64,000 bases of DNA, taken from positions 1-64,000 of the forward strand of contig JACKPM010000001.1 in assembly GCA_024233495.1 (NCBI GenBank), written 5' to 3'. Shown one piece after another: positions 24,627-32,760 of the stretch; position 1 is the stretch's first letter; each line of letters opens with the position of its first letter. A program made the position numbers and the translations under genes. The notes under the pieces are model-generated. The model did no database searches. It had not been told where the DNA came from and worked only from the letters and a program-made list of their open reading frames with translations. Source of the stretch: Chlamydiales bacterium. Its GTDB lineage: Bacteria > Chlamydiota > Chlamydiia > Chlamydiales > JAAKFR01.

Positions 24627-25711
24627 GGGAACGCGGCAATCTCTTCTTCCACAAGTTTGATCGCTATGTTGGTATTCCGCTTGTCTTTTTAGCAGGAGTA
24701 AGAGTGAAGCGAAAGCTTCCCAAAAAGATTGAACGCATTGCGATTTTGAAGAGTGCAGGGATTGGTGATTTGGTGGTGATGTCTGGCATCATTCACGATA
24801 TGCGTACCGCCTTTCCTGATGCCAAGATTACACTTTTCACTGGTCAAGCAAACCGCGCCATGGGGGAGTTGATTGAGGGGGTTGAGGTGATTGCCCTTCC
24901 CATAATGAAGCCGTGGCTCGCGGCAAAAAAGATTCGGGAGCAGAGTTTTGATGTATGGATAGATGGTGATCCGTGGCCTCGCATCAGTGCGCTGCTTTCT
25001 CGGTGCAGCCGTGCCAAGTTTCGCATCGGTTTTCGCACGCCTGGTCAGTGCCGTCACTTCGCCTATGATATTGCCATAGAGCATAGTGCTGAAGAGCATG
25101 AGGTAGAAAATTTGCGTCGGCTTGTGATGCCGCTTGGTGTAATTTCTCTTTCGCTACCAAAACTCAATATTGAAGAGCCCAAGAAAAAAATGGTTGTGCT
25201 GCATCAATTTCCAGGTGGTTCACGCGCCGCTCTTAAGATGTGGGACAAGTGGCAGCCTCTAGCAGACTACCTTGTCAAGAAAGGGTATCGCGTTGTCACA
25301 ACAGGAGGGAAAGCGGATCACTCAATGCTTCGTGGTGTTGAAAATCATGCGGGTAAGGACTCACTTTTGGAGACGTGCAAACTTCTCTCCTCTGCGTTTT
25401 GTGTAATCACTGTTGACACGGGTGTGATGCATTTGAGTGGTGCGCTCAGCACATTCACGTTAGCCCTTCATGGCCCTACCTCGCCCAAGCGTTGGGGAGC
25501 GCTTGGAAAAAATGTGGTGGCCCTCACTCCCAACATCGACTATACTCCCTGCATTCACCTAGGGTTTGAGGCCACGTGCAAAACCAGTCGCTGCATGCGC
25601 GCCATTACACTGCAACAAGTGATCGAGGTCTTTGAAAATGAAGAAAGAAAAGATAAAAGCGCTAGTGCTAGCAGGAGGGAGCGGGACGAGGCTTTGGCCC
25701 ATCTCCCGTAG
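24623..25711 (+). CDS. GT9-family glycosyltransferase (heptosyltransferase-like)
   Basis: 362 residues. The N-terminal half has ILKSAGIGDLVVMSGIIHDM, the GxGD motif of ADP-heptose-LPS heptosyltransferase relatives. The C-terminal half has ITVDTGVMHLSGALSTFTLA and LHGPTSPKRWGA, matching family 9. It likely acts on LPS core or another surface glycan. The start codon overlaps the upstream gene (ATGA), and the end overlaps manC by 74 bases, a long overlap. The substrate cannot be read from sequence. Confidence 0.88.
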   Translation: MRERGNLFFHKFDRYVGIPLVFLAGVRVKRKLPKKIERIAILKSAGIGDLVVMSGIIHDMRTAFPDAKITLFTGQANRAMGELIEGVEVIALPIMKPWLAAKKIREQSFDVWIDGDPWPRISALLSRCSRAKFRIGFRTPGQCRHFAYDIAIEHSAEEHEVENLRRLVMPLGVISLSLPKLNIEEPKKKMVVLHQFPGGSRAALKMWDKWQPLADYLVKKGYRVVTTGGKADHSMLRGVENHAGKDSLLETCKLLSSAFCVITVDTGVMHLSGALSTFTLALHGPTSPKRWGALGKNVVALTPNIDYTPCIHLGFEATCKTSRCMRAITLQQVIEVFENEERKDKSASASRRERDEALAHLP

Positions 25712-27002
25712 ATCATACCCCAAACAATTTCTAAAAGTGGTGGATAACGAGTCATTTCTACAAAAGACGCTTCATCGCCTTTTGGGCTTCCTCTTGGAAG
25801 AAGAGATCATCATCTTAACGCATGCTGATTTTCACCACATTGTGGCAAAGCAAGTGCGTGAGATTAAGCCTAAGCTTGAAAAGCAGATCATGTTAGAGCC
25901 TGACTCTAAAAATACAGCACCTGCGATCACCTATGCCCTCAAAGAGATGAGGGATGAGGATCTCATTTTGGTTGCCCCCTCTGATCACATCATTTCCCCA
26001 GAGGAGAAGTTTATAGCTGCAATTAAAAATGCAACTGTATATGCGAAAGATGGGAAAATCGTCACGTTTGGGATCCGCCCTACAAGGCCTGAAACAGGAT
26101 ACGGTTACATCTCTACAGAAGGCAAATTTGTAGAGAAACCCGATTTAGAAACAGCGCGCAAGTATGTAGCCGATGGCGATCACTTTTGGAATAGCGGCAT
26201 GTTTCTATTCTCTAAAAAAACTTACGTTGAAGAGTTGCGCAAATACTCTGCGGAGGTTGCCTCCATTTTGGACAATGCTCCTTTTGTCGATGTTCCTAGC
26301 ATTAGTGTTGATTATGCTGTGATGGAAAAGAGCGATAAAATCAAAATGCTTCCTCTTGAATGCAGCTGGTCAGATGTAGGTTCTTGGGAAGACATCTATG
26401 ATTTACTAGAACAAGATGAAAATAACAACGCTCTACATGGAAATGTCGTTGCGCTCGAAACCACAAATTCTCTTGTCTATGCTGATAAAAGGCTTGTTTC
26501 TACAATAGGTGTTGAGAATTTAGTCATAGTAGAAACTGAAGATGCAGTGCTCATTGCAGATAAAGAAAAGGCGCAACAAGTGCGCGGCATTGTGGACAAA
26601 CTTGAAGGGAGGCGTGAAGTGCAAGAGCACCTCACCATGCACCGCCCTTGGGGGTCATACACTGTTCTTGAAGAGGGCAGTCGCTACAAAATCAAACGCA
26701 TTTACGTGCATCCCTTGCAGAAACTCAGCTTGCAAATGCACTACCATAGGAGCGAGCACTGGGTTGTCGTCTCAGGAACTGCAAACGTGACCATTCAAGA
26801 TAAAGTTTCAATTGTGCATGAGGGAGAGAGTATTTTTGTCCCTAAATCTTCTATTCACCGCGTGGAAAATCCGGGCAAAGTGCCGCTTGAAATCATTGAA
26901 GTGCAAGTTGGGGAGTACCTTGGTGAAGATGACATCGTCCGCTTGGAAGATATATATGGCAGAATCAAAGAAAAAGAATCATTTGAGCTGCTGACAAAGT
27001 AG
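25638..27002 (+). CDS. manC: Mannose-1-phosphate guanylyltransferase / mannose-6-phosphate isomerase
   Basis: 454 residues. The N-terminal nucleotidyltransferase domain begins with LAGGSGTRLWPISRRSYPKQ, the GDP-mannose pyrophosphorylase signature, and includes FVEKPD and FWNSGMF. The C-terminal cupin domain (LSLQMHYHRSEHWVVVSG and FVPKSSIHRVENPG) carries metal-binding histidines of type II phosphomannose isomerases. The bifunctional enzyme supplies GDP-mannose to the dehydratase encoded upstream. The ATG follows GAGG at 7 bases; two codons further upstream is a TTG. Confidence 0.95.
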   Translation: MKKEKIKALVLAGGSGTRLWPISRRSYPKQFLKVVDNESFLQKTLHRLLGFLLEEEIIILTHADFHHIVAKQVREIKPKLEKQIMLEPDSKNTAPAITYALKEMRDEDLILVAPSDHIISPEEKFIAAIKNATVYAKDGKIVTFGIRPTRPETGYGYISTEGKFVEKPDLETARKYVADGDHFWNSGMFLFSKKTYVEELRKYSAEVASILDNAPFVDVPSISVDYAVMEKSDKIKMLPLECSWSDVGSWEDIYDLLEQDENNNALHGNVVALETTNSLVYADKRLVSTIGVENLVIVETEDAVLIADKEKAQQVRGIVDKLEGRREVQEHLTMHRPWGSYTVLEEGSRYKIKRIYVHPLQKLSLQMHYHRSEHWVVVSGTANVTIQDKVSIVHEGESIFVPKSSIHRVENPGKVPLEIIEVQVGEYLGEDDIVRLEDIYGRIKEKESFELLTK

Positions 27003-27039
27003 TACCCCTAAACCCTTTTTTTAGGTATACTGAGCGCTT

Positions 27040-27975
27040 ATGAGTATATTTCTGGTGTTTTTCAATTTCTTTTTATGGTCTTCGGTTTTCTCTTTTGGAA
27101 AGTCGGCTCTTGTATACAGCCCACCCCTCTTTTTGACGGGAACGAGGATGATTTTAGCTGGGATGCTCATGCTAGGTTTTCTTGTCTTTTTTAACAGAAA
27201 AGCGCTTCGTGTACACAAAAAGCAAGTCCCCTATCTCCTTTTGCTTGCACTTACAGCCGTCTACTTGACAAATGCATTTGAATTTTGGGGCCTTCAATAT
27301 TTGACAGCAGCAAAAGCGTGCTTTATCTACAGCCTCACTCCCTTTGTAGCAGCACTCTTCTCCTACCTTCAATTTAAAGAAAAAGTTACGCCGCGTAAGA
27401 TTATGGGTCTTATGATTGGATTCCTCGGATTTATTCCTGTTTTCCTACAGCAAGGGAGAGGAGAAGAGACGCTTGGTGGCTTCTTTATCTTCTCATGGGC
27501 AGAAGTAGCGCTTATTCTAGCAACGATCACCTCGGTATATGGATGGATTGTACTACGTAAGCTAGGCAAAGAAGATGGAATGAACCCTATCATGTGCAAC
27601 GGCACATCGATGGTCATTGGGGGCATAATGGCGCTCGCCCACAGCTTCTTTGTGGAGAACTGGGCGCCCCTCCCCGTTTCTGACAGTACAGGTTTCATGA
27701 AAGGTGTATTGATGATCATCTTGATTTCCAACCTCGTCTGCTACAACCTCTACGGCTGGCTACTCAAGCGTTTTTCAGCCACCTTCCTCAGCTTTGCTGG
27801 ACTGATCACACCACTCTTTGCGGCCTTCTTCGGCTGGATGATCCATGGCGAAACAATGCCGTGGGTTTTCTTTGTCTCAGTTGGTATCTTGTCTATCGGA
27901 CTCTACCTTGTCTACAGCGAAGAGCTACGTCTCGGTTACATAGTACGCAAGAAGAAAGCGGCAACAACTACCTAG
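27040..27975 (+). CDS. EamA/DMT-family transporter
   Basis: 311 residues with ten membrane helices in two five-helix EamA halves, the drug/metabolite transporter fold. Each half shows the usual pattern (ALTAVYLTNAFEFWGLQYLT; later LISNLVCYNLYGWLLKRFSA). Such proteins export or import small metabolites, and the substrate is unknown. Its position after the sugar nucleotide genes may be incidental. A TATACT hexamer lies about 10 bases before the ATG. The region 27976-28149 downstream contains no gene, only the conserved 5' flank of the next family. Confidence 0.85.
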   Translation: MSIFLVFFNFFLWSSVFSFGKSALVYSPPLFLTGTRMILAGMLMLGFLVFFNRKALRVHKKQVPYLLLLALTAVYLTNAFEFWGLQYLTAAKACFIYSLTPFVAALFSYLQFKEKVTPRKIMGLMIGFLGFIPVFLQQGRGEETLGGFFIFSWAEVALILATITSVYGWIVLRKLGKEDGMNPIMCNGTSMVIGGIMALAHSFFVENWAPLPVSDSTGFMKGVLMIILISNLVCYNLYGWLLKRFSATFLSFAGLITPLFAAFFGWMIHGETMPWVFFVSVGILSIGLYLVYSEELRLGYIVRKKKAATTT

Positions 27976-28149
27976 CTTATTCTCGTTTTGGCTGAAGCGC
28001 CACGCCCCTGCGCGCCTGCTACTCGCACGTATCCGTAAGCATCTTTGGCAAGCACACTGGATCTATTGTCCTTATCAAAGGGAGTCTATTTTCCAAGCGT
28101 CTCCTTTTCGTGATTGCAAAAAACTCATTATTTAGAAACAATTAAGACC

Positions 28150-29283
28150 ATGGCAAATCCACCCCCAACAATCGCCGGACCGCCACCTGGTGTAGCCTCC
28201 TCTCATACAAACGGTACTGAACATCTTGATCCTGTTCATAGGGCGATTTATGATTTAGCACAGCAATATTTTGCCAATAGACCTTTCTCGCTCCTTACAG
28301 GCACTGCTCCATCTCCATGGCCGTATGGACCGCATCCGCTCCTATCTGCATATCCTCCTGCTGCTCAAATGGGACCGCCTTTTGTTATGCCTGGACCTGG
28401 ACTGATGCTGCAGACCGGTCTCCCTTTTCAATGGCTGCCTCCCTTTATGCCTGAAGCTGGACAACTCCACGCAGCCCCTTCCCCAGAGCACTATTCACCG
28501 CCTGCCCCCTTACCTGCTGAATCTCCTGCACCTCAACCTGTACCGCTCTCTTCAGCTTCATCTCCAAAGCGTCCGGCACTGCCTTCCTCCTCACCTGCTG
28601 AACAAAAAGGTGATGCTTCCTTCGTTGCCTCCTCCGATTCTTTTCCTCCACAAGAACCTAGCGAAGGGGATGATCAAAATACCTCGATATCCAACCTAAG
28701 AGCAATTAAAGAAGAGGCAGAAGAGAGGGTCAAACAACAGGTGCAGAATAGAGGTGCATTCATGCAGCAGATGGCTTGCAAAGTATGTGATTTAGATATA
28801 AATCCAAAGTCTTTGAGTGCCCTTAAGAAACATGCAGTGGAGCAACACGATGGTGTAGTGCACTGCTGGTACCCTGATTGCGAGAGAGAATGCGTCAATG
28901 ATAAAGATCCTTATGGCCATTTTTATATGCATAACTTTGGGACGACGACTTATGTGTGTGGAAACTGTGCTATGGGAGAGCATGGTACAAAATTCCATTC
29001 GGGTAATGAGATATGCCTTAGATTGGATGAACTCAAAAAACATTGCGCAACAGGAAACGAGGTTCATCCGTCACCTCCAGATGAATTCGTCAAATTTCAG
29101 GTGGAAATACAAGAGAAGGATGCTTTTAAAAGGATAGGTAGTGTGGTCTATCTGTTTGATAAAAGGCCTCCGCAGCATGTAATCAATGTATTATCTGAAG
29201 ACAATAAGCGGGAGCAATGGAAATGGATTCTTTCAGAAAAGAGGATAAACCTAGCGAGGTTCCATAAAGACAAGAAGAAGTGA
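28150..29283 (+). CDS. Family Z proline-rich, C2H2 zinc-finger-like protein, copy A
   Basis: 377 residues. The start MANPPPTIAGPPPGVASS and the following 130 residues (Pro/Tyr/Gly/Met-rich, such as WPYGPHPLLSAYPPAAQMGP) are nearly identical in five genes of the window. A Ser/Pro/Glu linker and a helix follow. The C-terminal half carries finger 1 C-x2-C-x14-H-x4-H (CKVCD...HAVEQH), finger 2 C-x4-C-x12-H-x3-H (CWYPDC...HFYMH) and a third, looser CGNC...H set. A conserved tail (VVYLFDKRPP) ends the protein. There is no signal peptide or membrane segment. C2H2 fingers are typical of eukaryotes, so a host-directed, possibly nuclear, effector is the leading guess. The frame extends 12 codons upstream to a TTG, but the ATG is preferred. 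Confidence 0.8.
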   Translation: MANPPPTIAGPPPGVASSHTNGTEHLDPVHRAIYDLAQQYFANRPFSLLTGTAPSPWPYGPHPLLSAYPPAAQMGPPFVMPGPGLMLQTGLPFQWLPPFMPEAGQLHAAPSPEHYSPPAPLPAESPAPQPVPLSSASSPKRPALPSSSPAEQKGDASFVASSDSFPPQEPSEGDDQNTSISNLRAIKEEAEERVKQQVQNRGAFMQQMACKVCDLDINPKSLSALKKHAVEQHDGVVHCWYPDCERECVNDKDPYGHFYMHNFGTTTYVCGNCAMGEHGTKFHSGNEICLRLDELKKHCATGNEVHPSPPDEFVKFQVEIQEKDAFKRIGSVVYLFDKRPPQHVINVLSEDNKREQWKWILSEKRINLARFHKDKKK

Positions 29284-29354
29284 TTTGGCCAGTTTGTTGA
29301 CTAATTCGAGCTTGGGAGACCTTTTGGCTAATTTTACTTTGACTTGACTGCTGC

Positions 29355-29426
29355 GAGGGTTCGACAACCTCCTGGATGCCTATTTTATAAGGACAAAGCT
29401 CGTAGTGGATAACGGATCTCCTCAGA
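29355..29426. repeat. Repeat shared with 50237-50307 (IS5-type end remnant)
   Basis: About 70 bases starting GAGGGTTCGACAACCTCCTG match 50237-50307 with few differences, and a weaker third version lies at about 50162-50192. In both places it lies beyond the 3' end of an IS5-like transposase remnant, so it is probably part of the same decayed element. The rest of 29284-29562 holds nothing recognisable. Confidence 0.6.
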
Positions 29427-29562
29427 AGCCAGATCTCGCCGGAAGTCGCCACTCGCCGTACTAGATGTACTGTCATCGCTAGAGATTGATCAATTGAGAA
29501 GCAAAATCTCCAAAAGTGTTTGTCTTTCCTCTAGTAAACAGGTTGAGTAACATGCCTCAAAG

Positions 29563-29877
29563 TCAGTTTTCTACTCTTTGAGCTTTAATTCTTCTAGAGA
29601 ATAACTGTGATCCAAAAAGTTTTTTCATTGGTGAGAAGGGCGCTTCTACTAACGATCTTTGACTATATCCAGTCAACTTTCCCCATAGTGACCGTCCAAG
29701 AGCGCGCATGATGCGCACCGCGTCACTGCGTCCTTCATCTTGATGATGTATCCGTGCATTTTTGGGGGAAGGGATCAAGGCAGTAGCACCTCTTAGGTTG
29801 ATCATTTCCCAATAAGCTTTTCCATCATAAGCTCCATCTGCAAGCACTTTTCGACAAGAGCGAGGCACTTGGTTCAA
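29563..29877 (-). pseudogene. IS5-type transposase fragment (C-terminal)
   Basis: 104 residues matching the catalytic C-terminal half of IS4/IS5-like DDE transposases: VLADGAYDGKAYWEMI holds a catalytic Asp and YSQRSLVEAPFSPMKKLFG holds the catalytic Glu (Y-x2-R-x3-E type). The frame continues upstream as HDGKALGLILNQVPRS to about 29915 without a start codon, so the N-terminal half is missing. The element is dead. A related remnant is at 50126-50647. Confidence 0.85.
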
Positions 29878-29924
29878 AATGAGACCAAGTGCCTTGCCAT
29901 CATGCAGATTACTTAGCGTTAAGG

Positions 29925-29945
29925 CATCGCGGCAAAGCCGCGATG
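29925..29945. terminator. Perfect hairpin CATCGCGGC/GCCGCGATG
   Basis: A 9-base perfect stem with an AAA loop, lying between the IS fragment and the end of family Z copy B. No T-run follows on either strand, so it may be an IS-end palindrome rather than a terminator. Confidence 0.4.
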
Positions 29946-29990
29946 AATGAAAGAGCTATTCAACTACACTTCTTCTCAGACTTTGGAAAG

Positions 29991-31085
29991 TTAGCTATAG
30001 CACAACTTGTTCTTGTCAATAATTATTTGAAATAAGTCATCTAAATTGCTACCTGCAGATAGTAGGTTGCACATATGCTCATCAACATCTCCGGAAAAAA
30101 AATAGGTCACAGTACACTCTATGTGAGAAGATTGTCGATTTATCAGTTTTACATTAATTCTAGTGTATTCTTCTGAAGGTGAACGATGAGATGAACTAGA
30201 GTGCTGCCTGAGCTCCCTGAATTCAGAGAAAAAACGTTCTTCATCTTGAGGATTTGTAATACAATCTCCGCATATAAAGACGTATCTTGCACATCCATGA
30301 ACAGATAAATGTTTATAAAAAGATATCTGGGAGAGATCATTTGTTTTCATCTCGCATTCGCTGTGCCAGCAGCGGATCTTTCCTCTGTGATTATCTTGTG
30401 AATGTGTTCTTAGTAAATCCCATGAATTAAATTGAACAGGTGGATCACATATTTTGCAGACAGCTTTTTTAAAGAGGAGATCTCTGTTAGCTGCTTGCTC
30501 TATGGCCCTATCCTCCGCCATTTTTTTAGCTGCTTCCAGATCTTGCCTCCGTAGTTTCTTATTCCCTGCGCTAGGTTTATGTAAAGGAGCAGAATCGGTG
30601 AGGGAAGCATCATCTTCAGTAAGTAAGGGGGCATGCGGTGCCGGACGCTGTGGAGATGAAGCGGAAGAGAGCGGTACAGGTGGAGGTGCAGGAGATTCAG
30701 CAGGTAAGGGGGCAGGCGGTGGATAGTGCCCTGGGGGAGGGGCTGAGGGGAACTGTCCAGGTCCAGGCATAAAGGAAGGCATTCCATACGGCAGCCATGG
30801 AAAAGAGAAAGGGGTCTGCAGCATCAGTCCAGGTCCAGGCATAACAACATACGGATACGGTCCCATTTGAGCAGCAGGAGGATATGCAGATAGGAGCGGA
30901 TGCGGTCCATACGGCCATGGAGATGGAGCATTGCCTATAGAGTTTGGGTAAGTTCTATTGGCAAAATATTGCTGTGCTAAATCATAAATCGCCCTATGAA
31001 CAGGATCAAGATGTTCAGTACCGTTTGTATAAGAGGAGGCTACTCCAGGTGGTGGTCCGACGATTGTTGGGGGTGGATTTGCCAT
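29991..31085 (-). CDS. Family Z proline-rich, C2H2 zinc-finger-like protein, copy B
   Basis: 364 residues. The N-terminal 150 residues are almost the same as in copies C, D and E, including QYFANRTYPNSIGNAPSPWP and repeated MPGPG motifs. The C-terminal half differs. Finger 1 is CKIC...HSQDNH, finger 2 CWHSEC...HLSVH, and the third set starts CGDC. The tail TVTYFFSGDVDEHMCNLLSA corresponds to VVYLFDKRPP of copy A. Function is unknown; it is a candidate secreted effector. The 5' flank, including a 160-base family-A element further upstream, is shared with copy C, so the two arose by duplication of a segment that includes the flank. Confidence 0.8.
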   Translation of the reverse strand: MANPPPTIVGPPPGVASSYTNGTEHLDPVHRAIYDLAQQYFANRTYPNSIGNAPSPWPYGPHPLLSAYPPAAQMGPYPYVVMPGPGLMLQTPFSFPWLPYGMPSFMPGPGQFPSAPPPGHYPPPAPLPAESPAPPPVPLSSASSPQRPAPHAPLLTEDDASLTDSAPLHKPSAGNKKLRRQDLEAAKKMAEDRAIEQAANRDLLFKKAVCKICDPPVQFNSWDLLRTHSQDNHRGKIRCWHSECEMKTNDLSQISFYKHLSVHGCARYVFICGDCITNPQDEERFFSEFRELRQHSSSSHRSPSEEYTRINVKLINRQSSHIECTVTYFFSGDVDEHMCNLLSAGSNLDDLFQIIIDKNKLCYS

Positions 31086-31170
31086 GGCCTTAATTGTTTC
31101 TAAATAATGTGTTTTTTGCAATCACGAAAAGGAGCAGGGCGTTTTGATGAAAAAGGTTCGACGTTTACTA

Positions 31171-31333
31171 GATGGTGTCGTCAAATTTTCTCCTTTGTCA
31201 GCCGGATCTTTTCTGCCAAAATGCGCCCCCGCAACCTCGCAAGTAGCGCTTTGGCCACTCCCTTCGCTTTCGATTGCGCATTTTGCCTAGAAAATCTCTC
31301 GCCTCACAGAGGAGAAAATTTGACGACACCATC
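31171..31333. mobile_element. Family-A MITE, copy 2
   Basis: 163 bases flanked by TA on both sides. The terminal inverted repeats of 28 bases (GATGGTGTCGTCAAATTTTC...) carry one mismatch (CACAGAGG for CACAAAGG). Inner segments AAAATGCGC/GCGCATTTT and AGTAGC/GCCACT also pair, so the whole element can fold as one long hairpin. It lies between family Z copies B and C. Confidence 0.92.
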
Positions 31334-31343
31334 TAAATAGCCC

Positions 31344-32366
31344 CTATATAGGGCGCTCAAGCAGAAATATTTTGATAACACTACGACCATCGGGCATTTC
31401 TTCTATTTTTTCCATGGCCCCAGCACCTTTCAAATCAGAAACCTTCATGCAACTTGAAAATTTTTGGTTTGCTGCTGAATGATCATTCAATACGTGGGCC
31501 AGGAGGCATCGTTTGGTATGACCAATCTTGTTGCAATAAGCACAACAAAATTTGCCCGGACCATGCCTATCGATGTGTTGCTGAACACCAAAAGCAAAAC
31601 TGTTCTGATCAGAGTAAGCGTTGCATTTAAAAGTTGCCTTGCATTTTGCCCAAGGACATATAAAGGTGTCGTCAGAATTGTAGTGCATTTTTCGCAAATG
31701 CAACCTGAAATCCTCTTGTGTCGAAAATTCCTTACGATGGCAGAGAGTGCAAGTATATGACATAGATGGAGGCTGTAAAGTAGTGGAGGTGAAACCCGAG
31801 GCCTGTCCAGATCGAAGTGAAGACTGTGCAGCAGATTCGGATGAGGCAACGGAGGAAGCATCATCTTCAGACTCTTCAGATTCAGCAGATAAGGGGGCAT
31901 GCGGTACCGGACGCTGTGGAGATGAAGCGGAAGAGAGCGGTACAGGTGGAGGTGCAGGAGATTCAGCAGGTAAGGGGGCAGGCGGTGGATAGTGCCCTGG
32001 GGGAGGGGCTGAGGGGAACTGTCCAGGTCCAGGCATAAGGTAAGGCTGTCCCATTTGAGGAGCAGGCATTCCATACGGCAGCCATGGAAAAGAGAAAGGG
32101 GTCTGCAGCATCAGTCCAGGTCCAGGCATAACAACATACGGATACGGTCCCATTTGAGCAGCAGGAGGATATGCAGATAGGAGCGGATGCGGTCCATACG
32201 GCCATGGAGATGGAGCATTGCCTATAGAGTTTGGGTAAGTTCTATTGGCAAAATACTCCAGTGCAACTCTTCTAACCTCCTCATGAACAGGATTTTCAGT
32301 GCTGCTTCTATCAGCGGAGGCTACACTAGGTGGCGGTCCGGCGATTGTTGGGGGTTGATTTGCCAT
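31344..32366 (-). CDS. Family Z proline-rich, C2H2 zinc-finger-like protein, copy C
   Basis: 340 residues with the common proline-rich N-terminus; the first 50 residues differ slightly (SVASADRSSTENPVHEEVRR). The C-terminal half is the most divergent of the family. It has clear C2H2 fingers CTLCHRKEFSTQEDFRLHLR...H (C-x2-C-x13-H-x4-H) and CPWAKC...HIDRH, then CAYCNKIGHTKRCLLAHVLN...H. The last is the best classical finger in the window. A Ser/Glu/Asp linker SEESEDDASSVASSE precedes the fingers. No signal peptide is visible. The ending differs from the other copies and lacks the VVYxF tail in its usual form. Confidence 0.8.
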   Translation of the reverse strand: MANQPPTIAGPPPSVASADRSSTENPVHEEVRRVALEYFANRTYPNSIGNAPSPWPYGPHPLLSAYPPAAQMGPYPYVVMPGPGLMLQTPFSFPWLPYGMPAPQMGQPYLMPGPGQFPSAPPPGHYPPPAPLPAESPAPPPVPLSSASSPQRPVPHAPLSAESEESEDDASSVASSESAAQSSLRSGQASGFTSTTLQPPSMSYTCTLCHRKEFSTQEDFRLHLRKMHYNSDDTFICPWAKCKATFKCNAYSDQNSFAFGVQQHIDRHGPGKFCCAYCNKIGHTKRCLLAHVLNDHSAANQKFSSCMKVSDLKGAGAMEKIEEMPDGRSVIKIFLLERPI

Positions 32367-32451
32367 GGCCTTAATTGTTTCTAAATAATGAGTTTTTTGC
32401 AATCACGAAAAGGAGCAGGGCGTTTTGATGAAAAAGGTTCGACGTTTACTA

Positions 32452-32614
32452 GATGGTGTCGTCAAATTTTCTCCTTTGTCAGCCGGATCTTTTCTGCCAA
32501 AATGCGCCCTCGCAACCTCGCAAGTAGCGCTTTGGCCACTCCCTTCGCTTTCGATTGCGCATTTTGCCTAGAAAATCTCTCGCCTCACAGAGGAGAAAAT
32601 TTGACGACACCATC
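32452..32614. mobile_element. Family-A MITE, copy 3
   Basis: 163 bases with 28-base inverted repeats and TA on both sides. Sequence and left flank (CGACGTTTACTA) match copy 2, so it was duplicated together with the family Z gene. Its right edge touches a family-C element. Confidence 0.92.
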
Positions 32615-32616
32615 TA

Positions 32617-32745
32617 TATAGTCGTTTAAAATATCAATCTCCTTAATGGGTAGTAGATTTTCGAGCATGCGGAAATGCGGAGAGTGACGTTGACTTAAGT
32701 TAGTCTATGCAGTGAAGCCATAAAAACACCGTGTCGTTGGCTACG
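32617..32745. repeat. Degenerate family-C MITE
   Basis: It begins TATAGTCGTTTAAA and contains GCGGAAATGCGGAGAGTGACG. This corresponds to the complement of 46290-46315 in the complete element at 46200-46362. The right end has decayed. It starts two bases after the family-A copy. Confidence 0.55.
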
Positions 32746-32760
32746 CCTTTGAACTCGCGT

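Noticed and set aside
27007..27025. CCTAAA/TTTAGG with a T-run after manC as terminator
   Set aside because: The stem is only six A/T-rich pairs and the T-run lies in the loop, so it does not meet the normal form of a terminator.
31107..31340. Short frames ending in HRGENLTTPS, also at 32388-32621
   Set aside because: They are encoded by the family-A inverted-repeat element and occur wherever it does; they are not believed to be translated.
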